From the NCBI GenBank assembly GCA_004551865.1, contig SFPR01000013.1, forward strand, positions 1 through 32,007: a stretch of DNA of 32,007 bases, written 5' to 3'. Shown here piece by piece: positions 16,311-23,866 of the stretch. The notes beneath the pieces were generated by a model, which had not been told where the DNA came from, did not search any database, and was given only the letters and a program-made list of their open reading frames with translations. A program made the position numbers and the translations under genes. Numbering within the stretch: the stretch's first letter is position 1; each line of letters begins with the position of its first letter. The DNA is from Bacteroidales bacterium (GTDB lineage: Bacteria; Bacteroidota; Bacteroidia; Bacteroidales; P3).

Positions 16311-19082
16311 CTATTTTTGATTGTTGTCCTGTATTGTTGTACCCTCTTGTTGCTCTTGCCTTTGCAAGGGTTCGAGGTACATCAGATTGAAAAACTTTTC
16401 GTAAGTCTCTATGTTTTTCTTTTTATAGAAGGTAGGGTAATTTTGAATTGAGATTACAAAGTGAGTATAGTGGTCTTTGTCGTATGCTTGCAGAATTGTG
16501 TTTATGCTTTGGTAGTAATCCATTGCCAGATTGCGGTTTGAGAATTTCCTCACTCCAATCATTTGTTTTGTTATTGTAAAGAGTGTACTTGTTGTTTTGA
16601 GGTTTAAGTCGGCAAAATTAGTATCGTTGAACGCTTTGACCTTGTTTTCTATTTCTATTGCGTCCATTTTATCGTCGTCAAACAGCAATACATAATAGTG
16701 TTGCATATCTTTGAACTTAAACATCAGCATTTCGGCATCGGCAATGTTGTCTTTGTCCTTATTTTCGACCTCTTTGTTCGCTTTGTCTTGCAAAGCCTCC
16801 TTGTCACCTTGTGTTTCGGCTTTGTTTTTCGATGGTTTGTAAGTCAAATCAATCTTTCCGTCTGGATAGGCTGCCGCAAGGTGTTGCAGTTGTGCCTCCA
16901 CAATCGGGGCAATCTCGCTTTCTGTATGGTTGTGAAGCAGAAGTGTCAAATCCATTGCAAGAGAGTCTATTCCGTAAAGCCGTCCTTTTGCCAAGGCTTC
17001 AACATATAGCAGTTTCGGAATGTAAGGCCCTATTTTCAAAGAGTCTCTTGCTTTTGCTCCCTCTGCCAATGTTTGAGAATAAAGGTCTTTTTGATAAAGA
17101 GAATAGACGTTTGAGTACAATCTTTCGCCCAAAGAACCAGACCGATTGACCTCTTCCCAATATTCGGGGTTGCTTATCATCATCGCAAAGTCGCTCTCGG
17201 GATATTCGGTAAGTATTTTGTTTTTGTAGAAGTTGGAGTTTGGATACTGTCCCAAGACATCGTATATCTTATAAAGGTGATAGGACGAGGGCAATATGTT
17301 TTGGTGAGCAGGGAAACGGCGATGAAGTTCCAAAAAAGTCTCGATAGCTTTTCCCATGTTGCTCAATCCTTGGTAGTAAATGTAGCCTGCCGAAAGCAAA
17401 GCGTCTGCAATCTCTTCGTTTGCGGCGTTTTTTGCCTCTTCAGTGAAAGGAATGTCCTTGGTATAGTATTCTTTGGTTTCGGGAGACGAAGGTTTGCTCT
17501 TGCCGCTCTTGCCTGCTGTAGTGTCAGAGGGGTCTTTACCCTCTTCTGCCAAGGAGTCAGTGTTCTCAAAGTCAAATTCGTCTTCCTTATGGCTCAATCT
17601 CCAGTTGTCGGCAAGCTCTCTGTCGCCCCAAATCCTTTTGAACTCCAACTGTCCTATCTGAACGGTTGCATTATTGTAGAAATACCAATTCGATTGATTG
17701 GAGGTAAATTGGTCGTAACGGTTCATTGTCGCCATGCTTGCAGCCAATGCCTTTGCTTTTTGCTCCTCTTCTTCCTTTTCTTTCTTCTTTCGTTTGTATT
17801 CTTCGATGTAAGAGTTTATTCTTCTGTCGAGTTCTTCTTCGCTTAGCAGGCTCATGGCAATCAAACTGTCCCAACGCTCTACGCATCTGAGGTCTGTAAC
17901 CAACTTGGTGAGAACTTTCTGCCGGCTTTCGATGTTTGCACGATTCGGATAGTCCTTAGACATTACCGAAAGGGCGGTATCGTAGTACATTTGTGCCTGT
18001 TCATACTTTTCAAGCACCGAAAAATAAGTGTCGGCAGCCCTTAGGGAAGAGATAATCTTCTGTTGCTTGTTCACTGTCGAAAGATGAACAGATTCTTCCC
18101 ACTGATTGCAAGCCTTATCGACGTTTTTGTCTCTGAAATAAACCTCTCCCAAAGCATAATATATTTGATCTTTGTATTCTGTGTTCTTCTTATCTTTTGC
18201 CATTTTCTCCAATCGGGAAATTATTGGCTTGCTGCTGCTCTTCTTTGGGTCGTAACACATTGCTATGTTGAGATTTGAAGCAAACTGCATCTCATAGTTT
18301 CCTGCTCGTTTGGCTGTCTTTTTGAAACATTTGGTTGCTCTGTCGTATTCGCCTGCCTCTTTGTAAATCTGTCCTTCGATAAACATCAGACGAGTGTTCA
18401 ATTTGGGTTCAAAAATGGTGAATTTGCGTTTTTTGAAGTACTCTAACGCAAGGGCGTTTTTGCCTTGTGCAAGAGCGTTTTCGGCATATACGGTATATAG
18501 AAAGTTGTTTAGTTTCTTTGGAGCTTTGCCTTCTTCTATTTTGTTCTTCACTTGGTCAAGCAGAATGTCGCATTCGCTGTGCTTTTTGTTCATGCAGTTG
18601 GTCAGAGCGAGCCAAATCATAGGCTCATACATCTCTTTTTTGTCTTTGTACTGCCCCATCAGGGCCGAGAAAGTGGCAGTCGCACTCTTGTAATCCTTTG
18701 CATAGAAGCAGGCTTTGCCAATCAGAAGGTATGCATCGTCGATTTGAGGATTTTTTTCAATGCCCGAAAATTTCATTGAGTGCTTTTGGATTACTTTGCT
18801 GCCTTTTTCGACAGCCCTGTCGGTGTTTGACTTGATTGCAGCAGCGTTTTCGGCTGTTCCGAGCTTATAAACAGGGAGTATCTTGGTGAAGTCGTCCTTG
18901 TGATTTTGCTCCAAGGATTTTATTCCTTCCTTTAATGCCTGATTTCCGTTCCACCAAGCATTGTAATGTGCGGTAATGCTGTGATATTGTCTGTTGAGCC
19001 ACTTGTCTTTGCTCGTCGAACAAGCACAAAACAACACCACAACAGAACAAACCAAAGATATGTTTAGTATTTTCCTTTTCAA
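16311..19082 (-). CDS. porW: PorW/SprE-like TPR lipoprotein of the type IX secretion system
   Basis: 923-residue outer-membrane-type lipoprotein. The signal peptide ends in LFCACS with lipidated Cys21. The following NRQYHSITAHYNAWWNGNQALKEG (about 30-53) is the hallmark of the PorW/SprE family, which is needed for T9SS function and gliding. The body is made of TPR-like helix pairs (about 60-450), a Lys/Glu-rich helix near 430-450, an acidic linker with DPSDTTAGKSGK, then further helical repeats and a C-terminal domain. The start is a TTG at 19080-19082: an in-frame stop lies just upstream, no ATG precedes the signal peptide, and AGAGG is 7 bases before it. It leads the six-gene minus-strand operon and has its own promoter. 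Confidence 0.88.
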   Translation of the reverse strand: MKRKILNISLVCSVVVLFCACSTSKDKWLNRQYHSITAHYNAWWNGNQALKEGIKSLEQNHKDDFTKILPVYKLGTAENAAAIKSNTDRAVEKGSKVIQKHSMKFSGIEKNPQIDDAYLLIGKACFYAKDYKSATATFSALMGQYKDKKEMYEPMIWLALTNCMNKKHSECDILLDQVKNKIEEGKAPKKLNNFLYTVYAENALAQGKNALALEYFKKRKFTIFEPKLNTRLMFIEGQIYKEAGEYDRATKCFKKTAKRAGNYEMQFASNLNIAMCYDPKKSSSKPIISRLEKMAKDKKNTEYKDQIYYALGEVYFRDKNVDKACNQWEESVHLSTVNKQQKIISSLRAADTYFSVLEKYEQAQMYYDTALSVMSKDYPNRANIESRQKVLTKLVTDLRCVERWDSLIAMSLLSEEELDRRINSYIEEYKRKKKEKEEEEQKAKALAASMATMNRYDQFTSNQSNWYFYNNATVQIGQLEFKRIWGDRELADNWRLSHKEDEFDFENTDSLAEEGKDPSDTTAGKSGKSKPSSPETKEYYTKDIPFTEEAKNAANEEIADALLSAGYIYYQGLSNMGKAIETFLELHRRFPAHQNILPSSYHLYKIYDVLGQYPNSNFYKNKILTEYPESDFAMMISNPEYWEEVNRSGSLGERLYSNVYSLYQKDLYSQTLAEGAKARDSLKIGPYIPKLLYVEALAKGRLYGIDSLAMDLTLLLHNHTESEIAPIVEAQLQHLAAAYPDGKIDLTYKPSKNKAETQGDKEALQDKANKEVENKDKDNIADAEMLMFKFKDMQHYYVLLFDDDKMDAIEIENKVKAFNDTNFADLNLKTTSTLFTITKQMIGVRKFSNRNLAMDYYQSINTILQAYDKDHYTHFVISIQNYPTFYKKKNIETYEKFFNLMYLEPLQRQEQQEGTTIQDNNQK

Positions 19083-19118
19083 ATCACAGCCTCTTTTTGG
19101 TTACTAACTTATAAATTG

Positions 19119-19148
19119 CAAATTTATTGGATTTATCCGAAAAAACAA
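19119..19148 (-). promoter_or_regulatory. Promoter for the porW-bactofilin-atpZ operon
   Basis: On the minus strand TTG (19148-19146), 19-bp spacer, TAAATTTG (19126-19119). Transcription would begin near 19112, leaving a leader of about 30 nt that includes AGAGG at 19094-19090. Confidence 0.7.
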
Positions 19149-19200
19149 TCGAAAGGACACAAAAAACGAACTTTTTTCTCGCCTTATCCGAAATATATAG

Positions 19201-19208
19201 TATATTTG
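19201..19208 (+). promoter_or_regulatory. -7 element for the DUF1015 gene
   Basis: TATATTTG matches TAnnTTTG exactly and lies 45 bases before ATG 19253. No good TTTG is found at the expected distance upstream (only a T-run near 19172-19177), so the -33 part is weak. It forms a divergent promoter region with that of porW. Confidence 0.55.
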
Positions 19209-19252
19209 CACGCAGATTAAAAGCAAGATTTAACAATAAAATAGTAAGAAAA

Positions 19253-20506
19253 ATGGCAAGAGTAAAAGCATTCAGAGGTTTGAGACCTCCGGTTGAGATA
19301 GCAGAACAGCTTGCTTCTCGCCCCTATGACGTAATGAACTCGGCAGAAGCACGAGTTGAGGCTGCAGGTAACCCTTATTCTCTTCTTCATGTAACGAAAG
19401 CGGAGATAGATTTGCCCGAGGGAACTGACGAACACTCAAAAGAGGTTTATGACAAGGTTGTTGAGAACTTCAATGCCTTCAAACAAAAAGGCTGGTTGGT
19501 AAAAGAGGACAGACCAAAGTTGTATATTTATGCCCAAACAATGGACGGACGTACTCAATACGGTATTGTGGGCTGTACTCACGTCGATGACTACTTCAAC
19601 AACGTGATTAAAAAGCACGAGCTTACCCGTAAGGACAAAGAAGATGACCGAATGATTCACGTCAATATCACTAATGCGAACGTGGAACCGGTATTTTTCG
19701 CTTATCCTGCTCACAAAGAAATTGACCAAATTGTCGATAACATCGTAAAAAATCAAAAACCTGTTTATGATTTTGTCGCAAAAGAAGACGGATTTGGTCA
19801 CACCTTCTGGGTGATTGAGGACGAGGCTGTGATAAAACGTATCGAAGAGATATTTGAAAAGGAAATCCCTGCACTATATGTTGCAGACGGACACCATAGA
19901 ACAGCTGCTGCCGCAAGAGTTGGTCAGGAAAGAAGAGCTTCAAACCCAAATCATACCGGCAATGAGGAGTATAACTATTTCATGGCGGTGATTTTCCCTG
20001 ACAATCAGTTGAAAATCATTGACTACAATCGTGTTGTGAAAGATTTGAATGGTCTTACCGAAGAACAATTCATCGAAAAGTTGAAAGATACTTTCGTTGT
20101 GGAGAAAGCAGGCAAGGAAATCTACAAACCAAGCAAGTTGCACGAGTTCTCAATGTACTTGGGAGGAGAGTGGTACAAGATGACAGCAAAAGAAGGTACT
20201 TACAACGATTCTGATCCTATCGGAGTGTTGGACGTAACCATACTTTCAAACAACGTTCTCGACAAAGTATTGGACATCAAAGACCTCAGAACATCAAAGA
20301 GAATTGACTTTGTAGGAGGTATCAGAGGATTGGGTGAATTGCAAAGACGTGTCGATAACGGCGAAATGAAAGTTGCTTTCGCATTGTACCCTGTTTCGAT
20401 GCAACAACTTATAAACATTGCAGATTCAGGAAATATCATGCCGCCAAAAACAACATGGTTTGAACCGAAGTTGCGTTCCGGCTTGGTAATTCATGAGTTG
20501 ATTTAG
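19253..20506 (+). CDS. DUF1015 family protein (ParB/Srx-like, possible kinase)
   Basis: 417 residues from ATG 19253 (MARVKAFRGLRP, the usual start of the family: a short motif followed by RPYDVMN). A longer open frame begins at a TTG but contains the promoter. The centre holds YVADGHHRTAAAARVG, with DGHHR at about 212-216; this resembles the nucleotide-binding motif of ParB/sulfiredoxin-fold proteins, including the free-serine kinases SerK and SbnI. In Bacteroidota relatives the gene is, to my memory, often next to serA and serC, which would fit serine metabolism, but those genes are not here. The substrate is therefore unproven. It is transcribed away from porW and ends before a strong terminator, so it seems to be a single-gene unit. 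Confidence 0.85.
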   Translation: MARVKAFRGLRPPVEIAEQLASRPYDVMNSAEARVEAAGNPYSLLHVTKAEIDLPEGTDEHSKEVYDKVVENFNAFKQKGWLVKEDRPKLYIYAQTMDGRTQYGIVGCTHVDDYFNNVIKKHELTRKDKEDDRMIHVNITNANVEPVFFAYPAHKEIDQIVDNIVKNQKPVYDFVAKEDGFGHTFWVIEDEAVIKRIEEIFEKEIPALYVADGHHRTAAAARVGQERRASNPNHTGNEEYNYFMAVIFPDNQLKIIDYNRVVKDLNGLTEEQFIEKLKDTFVVEKAGKEIYKPSKLHEFSMYLGGEWYKMTAKEGTYNDSDPIGVLDVTILSNNVLDKVLDIKDLRTSKRIDFVGGIRGLGELQRRVDNGEMKVAFALYPVSMQQLINIADSGNIMPPKTTWFEPKLRSGLVIHELI

Positions 20507-20531
20507 TTCTTTTTTTTACTTTTATCTTGAT

Positions 20532-20602
20532 AATCCGCAGAATTGCTCACCACAAAAGATATTTCAATTTTTTCAAGGCGGGCGATTTTGCGGATTTTTT
20601 TT
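20532..20602 (+). terminator. Long-stem terminator after DUF1015 gene
   Basis: Fifteen-base arms (20532-20546 and 20582-20596) pair completely, with two G-U pairs, around a 35-base loop; the run of T to 20602 follows. The loop is long for a terminator, so it may also contain a small regulatory element, but none is recognisable. It lies just upstream of the lipoprotein start at 20631. Confidence 0.7.
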
Positions 20603-20630
20603 GATTTTGTTGTTCAAAAACACAGCTGTC

Positions 20631-21212
20631 ATGGAGAGAATATTACGATTGATTGGTTTGATTGCTCTTGTTGCAATAGGATTGTGTGCTTGCGAGGGAG
20701 AGAATGCGGCTTTTGATGGTCTGCCGGGCTTGCAGGCTCCGGAAAATGGAGAATATGTTTGCTTGGATTTCAAAAATCTACAATGGAAAGCAGTAAAAGA
20801 CCAAATGGGAAGCTGTTATGTCAAGACCAATTCTCCAAACCATTTGTGGTATGACCTTGTCATCTGCACCGAAGACGTAACTGATTTTTCGATTGACTAT
20901 TATCACCACTATTTGTTTCTTCATATCGATTTGGACAGCCTCGGCAGTGTGAAAAATCACCGAATTATTTATTACAAGAACAAGAATACCGAACGCAGTG
21001 GAGATTATGAACTATACCTTGTAAGTCTTGACGGAGAATTGTCAATAGTCAGAAAAGAGGACAGACTTTCGGGAGTATTTGAGGGACGATTGCAAAATAC
21101 TTCTCGCACCTCCGATGTGAGAAAGGGCAGGTTTGAGTTTCGCAATATTCCGATCGAAATAATAAATCAAGGCTCAAACGCAAGAATGGAGAAGTTTTTG
21201 CCGGAGCTTTGA
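20631..21212 (+). CDS. Uncharacterised lipoprotein
   Basis: 193 residues from ATG 20631, with a lipoprotein signal peptide MERILRLIGLIALVAIGLCAC, lipidated Cys at 21. A TTG 30 bases earlier is in frame but falls in the terminator T-run. The mature protein is mixed alpha/beta with no motif I recognise; it has a Tyr/His-rich middle (DYYHHYLFLHIDLD) and a basic C-terminal part. It probably faces the periplasm or outer membrane. No neighbour suggests a function: a terminator lies directly upstream and array C downstream. I see no clear promoter. Confidence 0.7.
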   Translation: MERILRLIGLIALVAIGLCACEGENAAFDGLPGLQAPENGEYVCLDFKNLQWKAVKDQMGSCYVKTNSPNHLWYDLVICTEDVTDFSIDYYHHYLFLHIDLDSLGSVKNHRIIYYKNKNTERSGDYELYLVSLDGELSIVRKEDRLSGVFEGRLQNTSRTSDVRKGRFEFRNIPIEIINQGSNARMEKFLPEL

Positions 21213-21244
21213 ACCGATTGATTTTCATTACTTTGCAAACGATT

Positions 21245-21331
21245 AAAATAAATCGGCGTTTTAGCACTCGCAAAACGCCGATTTATTTTGCCAAAACGCC
21301 AATCTATTTCAGCAGAACGGCGTTTTGTTTT
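21245..21331. repeat. Palindromic array C (AAAACGSCGTTTT family), bidirectional terminator
   Basis: First hairpin: perfect 18-bp stem, 21245-21262 with 21272-21289, 9-base loop. Second: 9-bp stem, 21292-21300 with 21319-21327, 18-base loop, then TTT. It lies between the converging lipoprotein gene and ftsE. The stem carries the AAATCG/CGATTT variant shared with array B, but with G and C exchanged at the centre. Confidence 0.85.
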
Positions 21332-21341
21332 AACTGAATTT

Positions 21342-22013
21342 TCAAGATACTATCTTTCCGTCTTCGCAAGCAATCACTTTCGAGCGGAATTTGTCTATCA
21401 CAATGTAGTCATGGGTTGCCATAAGTACGGTTGTTCCGTGTTTTTTGTTGATTTGCATGAGTAGTTCGACAATTTCCTCGCTTGTTATAGGGTCGAGATT
21501 TCCTGTAGGTTCGTCTGCCAAAATCAGCTCGGGGTTGTTTACAATCGCTCTGGCGATTGACACTCGCTGCATCTCGCCTTCGCTCAAATCGCACGCCTGT
21601 TCTTCGGCTTTTTGCAGCAATCCCACATCGTCCAACGCCTGCAAAATTCTCTCTTTCATTGCTTGCTTGTCTTTCATTCCCGTCGCTCTCAGCACAAAAG
21701 CAAGATTGTCAAACACCGAGCGGTCTTTCAACAACTGAAAGTCTTGAAACACAATGCCGAGTTTGCGTCTGAGCATGGGGATTTGGTAACGCCTCATCTT
21801 GTTGAGGTCAAATCCGCACACTCTTGCAGCTCCTGCCTCAATCGGAATGTCGGCATAAATCGAGCGGAGCAGAGAACTCTTGCCCGAACCGGTCTTCCCA
21901 ATCAGGTAAACGAACTCTCCCTTTTCGATTGTAAGGTTTATTCCTGTCAAAATCATTTTATCAAATGATAAATCGACATCTTCGTACTGTATGACGTATT
22001 GTTTTTCTTCCAT
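21342..22013 (-). CDS. ftsE: FtsE-like cell division ABC ATPase
   Basis: 223 residues. Walker A GKTGSGKS (39-46), Q-loop IVFQDFQLL, signature LSEGEMQR (143-150), Walker B LILADEP, then GNLDP and switch MATHDY, matching FtsE, which with FtsX signals through the envelope to cell-wall hydrolases at division. The signature has Glu in place of the usual Gly and Gln (LSEGE for LSGGQ); I believe this is seen in other Bacteroidota FtsE. No ftsX is adjacent, so its partner is elsewhere; LolD/MacB-type ATPases are alternatives but fit the Q-loop and signature less well. Its 3' end converges on the lipoprotein gene. Confidence 0.85.
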   Translation of the reverse strand: MEEKQYVIQYEDVDLSFDKMILTGINLTIEKGEFVYLIGKTGSGKSSLLRSIYADIPIEAGAARVCGFDLNKMRRYQIPMLRRKLGIVFQDFQLLKDRSVFDNLAFVLRATGMKDKQAMKERILQALDDVGLLQKAEEQACDLSEGEMQRVSIARAIVNNPELILADEPTGNLDPITSEEIVELLMQINKKHGTTVLMATHDYIVIDKFRSKVIACEDGKIVS

Positions 22014-22056
22014 CTGGAGTGAATATTTCTGAGGTTTGCTGATTTTTTTTGTCCTG

Positions 22057-22064
22057 CAAAGGTA
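22057..22064 (-). promoter_or_regulatory. -7 element for ftsE
   Basis: TACCTTTG on the minus strand, 43 bases before the start codon, is an exact TAnnTTTG. No TTTG lies at the expected 19-21 bp; one is found at 10 bp only. The site is probable but incomplete. Confidence 0.45.
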
Positions 22065-22182
22065 ATATTTTTTTCAAACAGCCGACTTTTTTCTTCGTTT
22101 TTTGTCTCTTTTTTGCTGTTCTGACCATATAGACAGAACTCTTCTTTATTTGGATTTTTCAAGTCTTTGAACTCATTGCGTC

Positions 22183-22211
22183 TTGTATGTGATATTTTTT
22201 TTGTAACTTTG
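22183..22211 (+). promoter_or_regulatory. Promoter for guaA
   Basis: TTG at 22183-22185, 18-bp spacer, TAACTTTG at 22204-22211. The leader to the ATG at 22318 would be about 100 nt, the longest in the window. It contains a short GAAAAATCTTTTTC hairpin but no recognisable purine riboswitch. Confidence 0.6.
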
Positions 22212-22317
22212 AAAAATCTTTTTCAAGCCGTCAGAGGATTTTGGAAAACGAGCTAATTAACAGATAATAAGCACAGAAAAAACAAAAGTAATTGTAAATA
22301 ATAACACCAAAGAGAAG

Positions 22318-23841
22318 ATGCAGACGATAATAATTTTGGATCACGGCTCTCAATACACACAGTTGATTGCACGAAAGGTAAGAGAATTGCACGTTTATTG
22401 CGAAATACACCCGTTTAACAAAGTTCCGGAGATTTCAAACGAAGTTATAGGAGTTATACTCAGCGGAAGCCCTTGCAGTGTGAGGGATGTCGATGCACCA
22501 AAGCCCGATTTGAGTTTCAAAGGCAAGCTGCCGGTACTCGGAGTGTGCTATGGGGCTCAATATATGGTCAATGCCTTTGGAGGAAACGTGGTTGCAAGCA
22601 AGATAAGAGAGTACGGAAGAGCTAATCTGAGCTATGTGGACAGCGAATGCAAGCTGATGAGGGACGTACCTTTGAACTCGCAGGTGTGGATGAGCCACGG
22701 CGACACCATAGAGACCATGCCCGAAGGCTATAAAGTCATTTGCTCGACCGAAAGTGTCAAAAATGCAGGCTATAAGATTGAAGGTGAAGAGACTTACGCC
22801 ATTCAGTTTCACCCCGAGGTCTATCACTCCAAAGATGGCTTGACAATACTTAAAAATTTTGTCGTAGGAGTGTGCGGAGCAAGGCAGGATTGGACAGAAG
22901 AATCCTATATTGAGACCACAATAGCAAACCTAAGAGAACAGCTTCAAGAAGACAAAGTGGTGTTGGGCTTGAGCGGAGGAGTGGATTCGTCTGTTGCGGC
23001 AATGCTTCTTCACAAAGCCATAGGAAACAAGCTGAACTGCATATTTGTAGATAACGGATTGTTGAGAAAAGACGAGTTTGAGAGTGTCTTAAACTCCTAC
23101 AAAGGAATGGGACTGAACGTTATAGGAGTAGATGCCAAGGATATATTTTACAAAGCCCTCGAAGGATTGACCGATCCTGAGAAAAAACGAAAGGCAATCG
23201 GAAAAACCTTCATTGATGTGTTTGATTCGGAAGCCGGAAAGCTCACCGATGTCAAATGGTTGGCACAAGGCACGATTTATCCCGATGTGATAGAGAGTTG
23301 CAGCGTCAAAGGACCGAGCGTAACAATCAAGTCGCACCACAATGTGGGCGGTCTGCCAGACTATATGAAGCTCAAATTGGTCGAACCTTTGCGTTCGCTC
23401 TTCAAAGATGAGGTCAGACGTGTGGGAAAGGCATTGGGGCTTAAAGACGAGTTGCTCAAACGACACCCATTCCCCGGTCCGGGACTTGCAATCAGAATAT
23501 TGGGTGAAGTAACTGCCGAAAAAGTGAAAGTACTTCAAGAAGTTGATGATATTTTTATTTCAAATCTCAAATCAGAAGGACTTTACGACAAAGTTTGGCA
23601 GGCGGGTGCGATTTTGCTTCCGATACAATCGGTTGGCGTAATGGGAGATGAGAGAACGTATGAGAGAGTTGTGGCTCTCAGAGCAGTGGAATCGGTCGAT
23701 GGAATGACAGCCGACTGGTCTCATCTGCCATACGAATTTCTTGCAAAGGTGTCAAACGAGATTATCAACAAGGTTAAGGGCGTAAACAGAGTATGTTATG
23801 ACATCAGCTCTAAACCGCCTGCAACCATAGAGTGGGAATAG
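22318..23841 (+). CDS. guaA: GMP synthase (glutamine-hydrolysing)
   Basis: Converts XMP, glutamine and ATP to GMP, last step of guanine nucleotide synthesis; cytoplasmic. The 507 residues are the usual length. The class I amidotransferase domain has GVCYGAQ with nucleophile Cys77 and the pair His165/Glu167 in QFHPEV. The ATP-pyrophosphatase domain starts with the P-loop LSGGVDSS (218-225). The C-terminal dimerisation domain contains RHPFPGPGLA and ends KPPATIEWE, the standard end of the family. It is the first gene of a four-gene run, with the LysM protein 25 bp downstream, so a housekeeping gene and three envelope genes may share a transcript. Confidence 0.97.
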   Translation: MQTIIILDHGSQYTQLIARKVRELHVYCEIHPFNKVPEISNEVIGVILSGSPCSVRDVDAPKPDLSFKGKLPVLGVCYGAQYMVNAFGGNVVASKIREYGRANLSYVDSECKLMRDVPLNSQVWMSHGDTIETMPEGYKVICSTESVKNAGYKIEGEETYAIQFHPEVYHSKDGLTILKNFVVGVCGARQDWTEESYIETTIANLREQLQEDKVVLGLSGGVDSSVAAMLLHKAIGNKLNCIFVDNGLLRKDEFESVLNSYKGMGLNVIGVDAKDIFYKALEGLTDPEKKRKAIGKTFIDVFDSEAGKLTDVKWLAQGTIYPDVIESCSVKGPSVTIKSHHNVGGLPDYMKLKLVEPLRSLFKDEVRRVGKALGLKDELLKRHPFPGPGLAIRILGEVTAEKVKVLQEVDDIFISNLKSEGLYDKVWQAGAILLPIQSVGVMGDERTYERVVALRAVESVDGMTADWSHLPYEFLAKVSNEIINKVKGVNRVCYDISSKPPATIEWE

Positions 23842-23866
23842 TGGTTTAATTTTCGGTTGTTGAATT

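Noticed and set aside
22212..22317. Guanine riboswitch in the guaA leader
   Set aside because: The conserved three-way junction and its loop sequences are not present.
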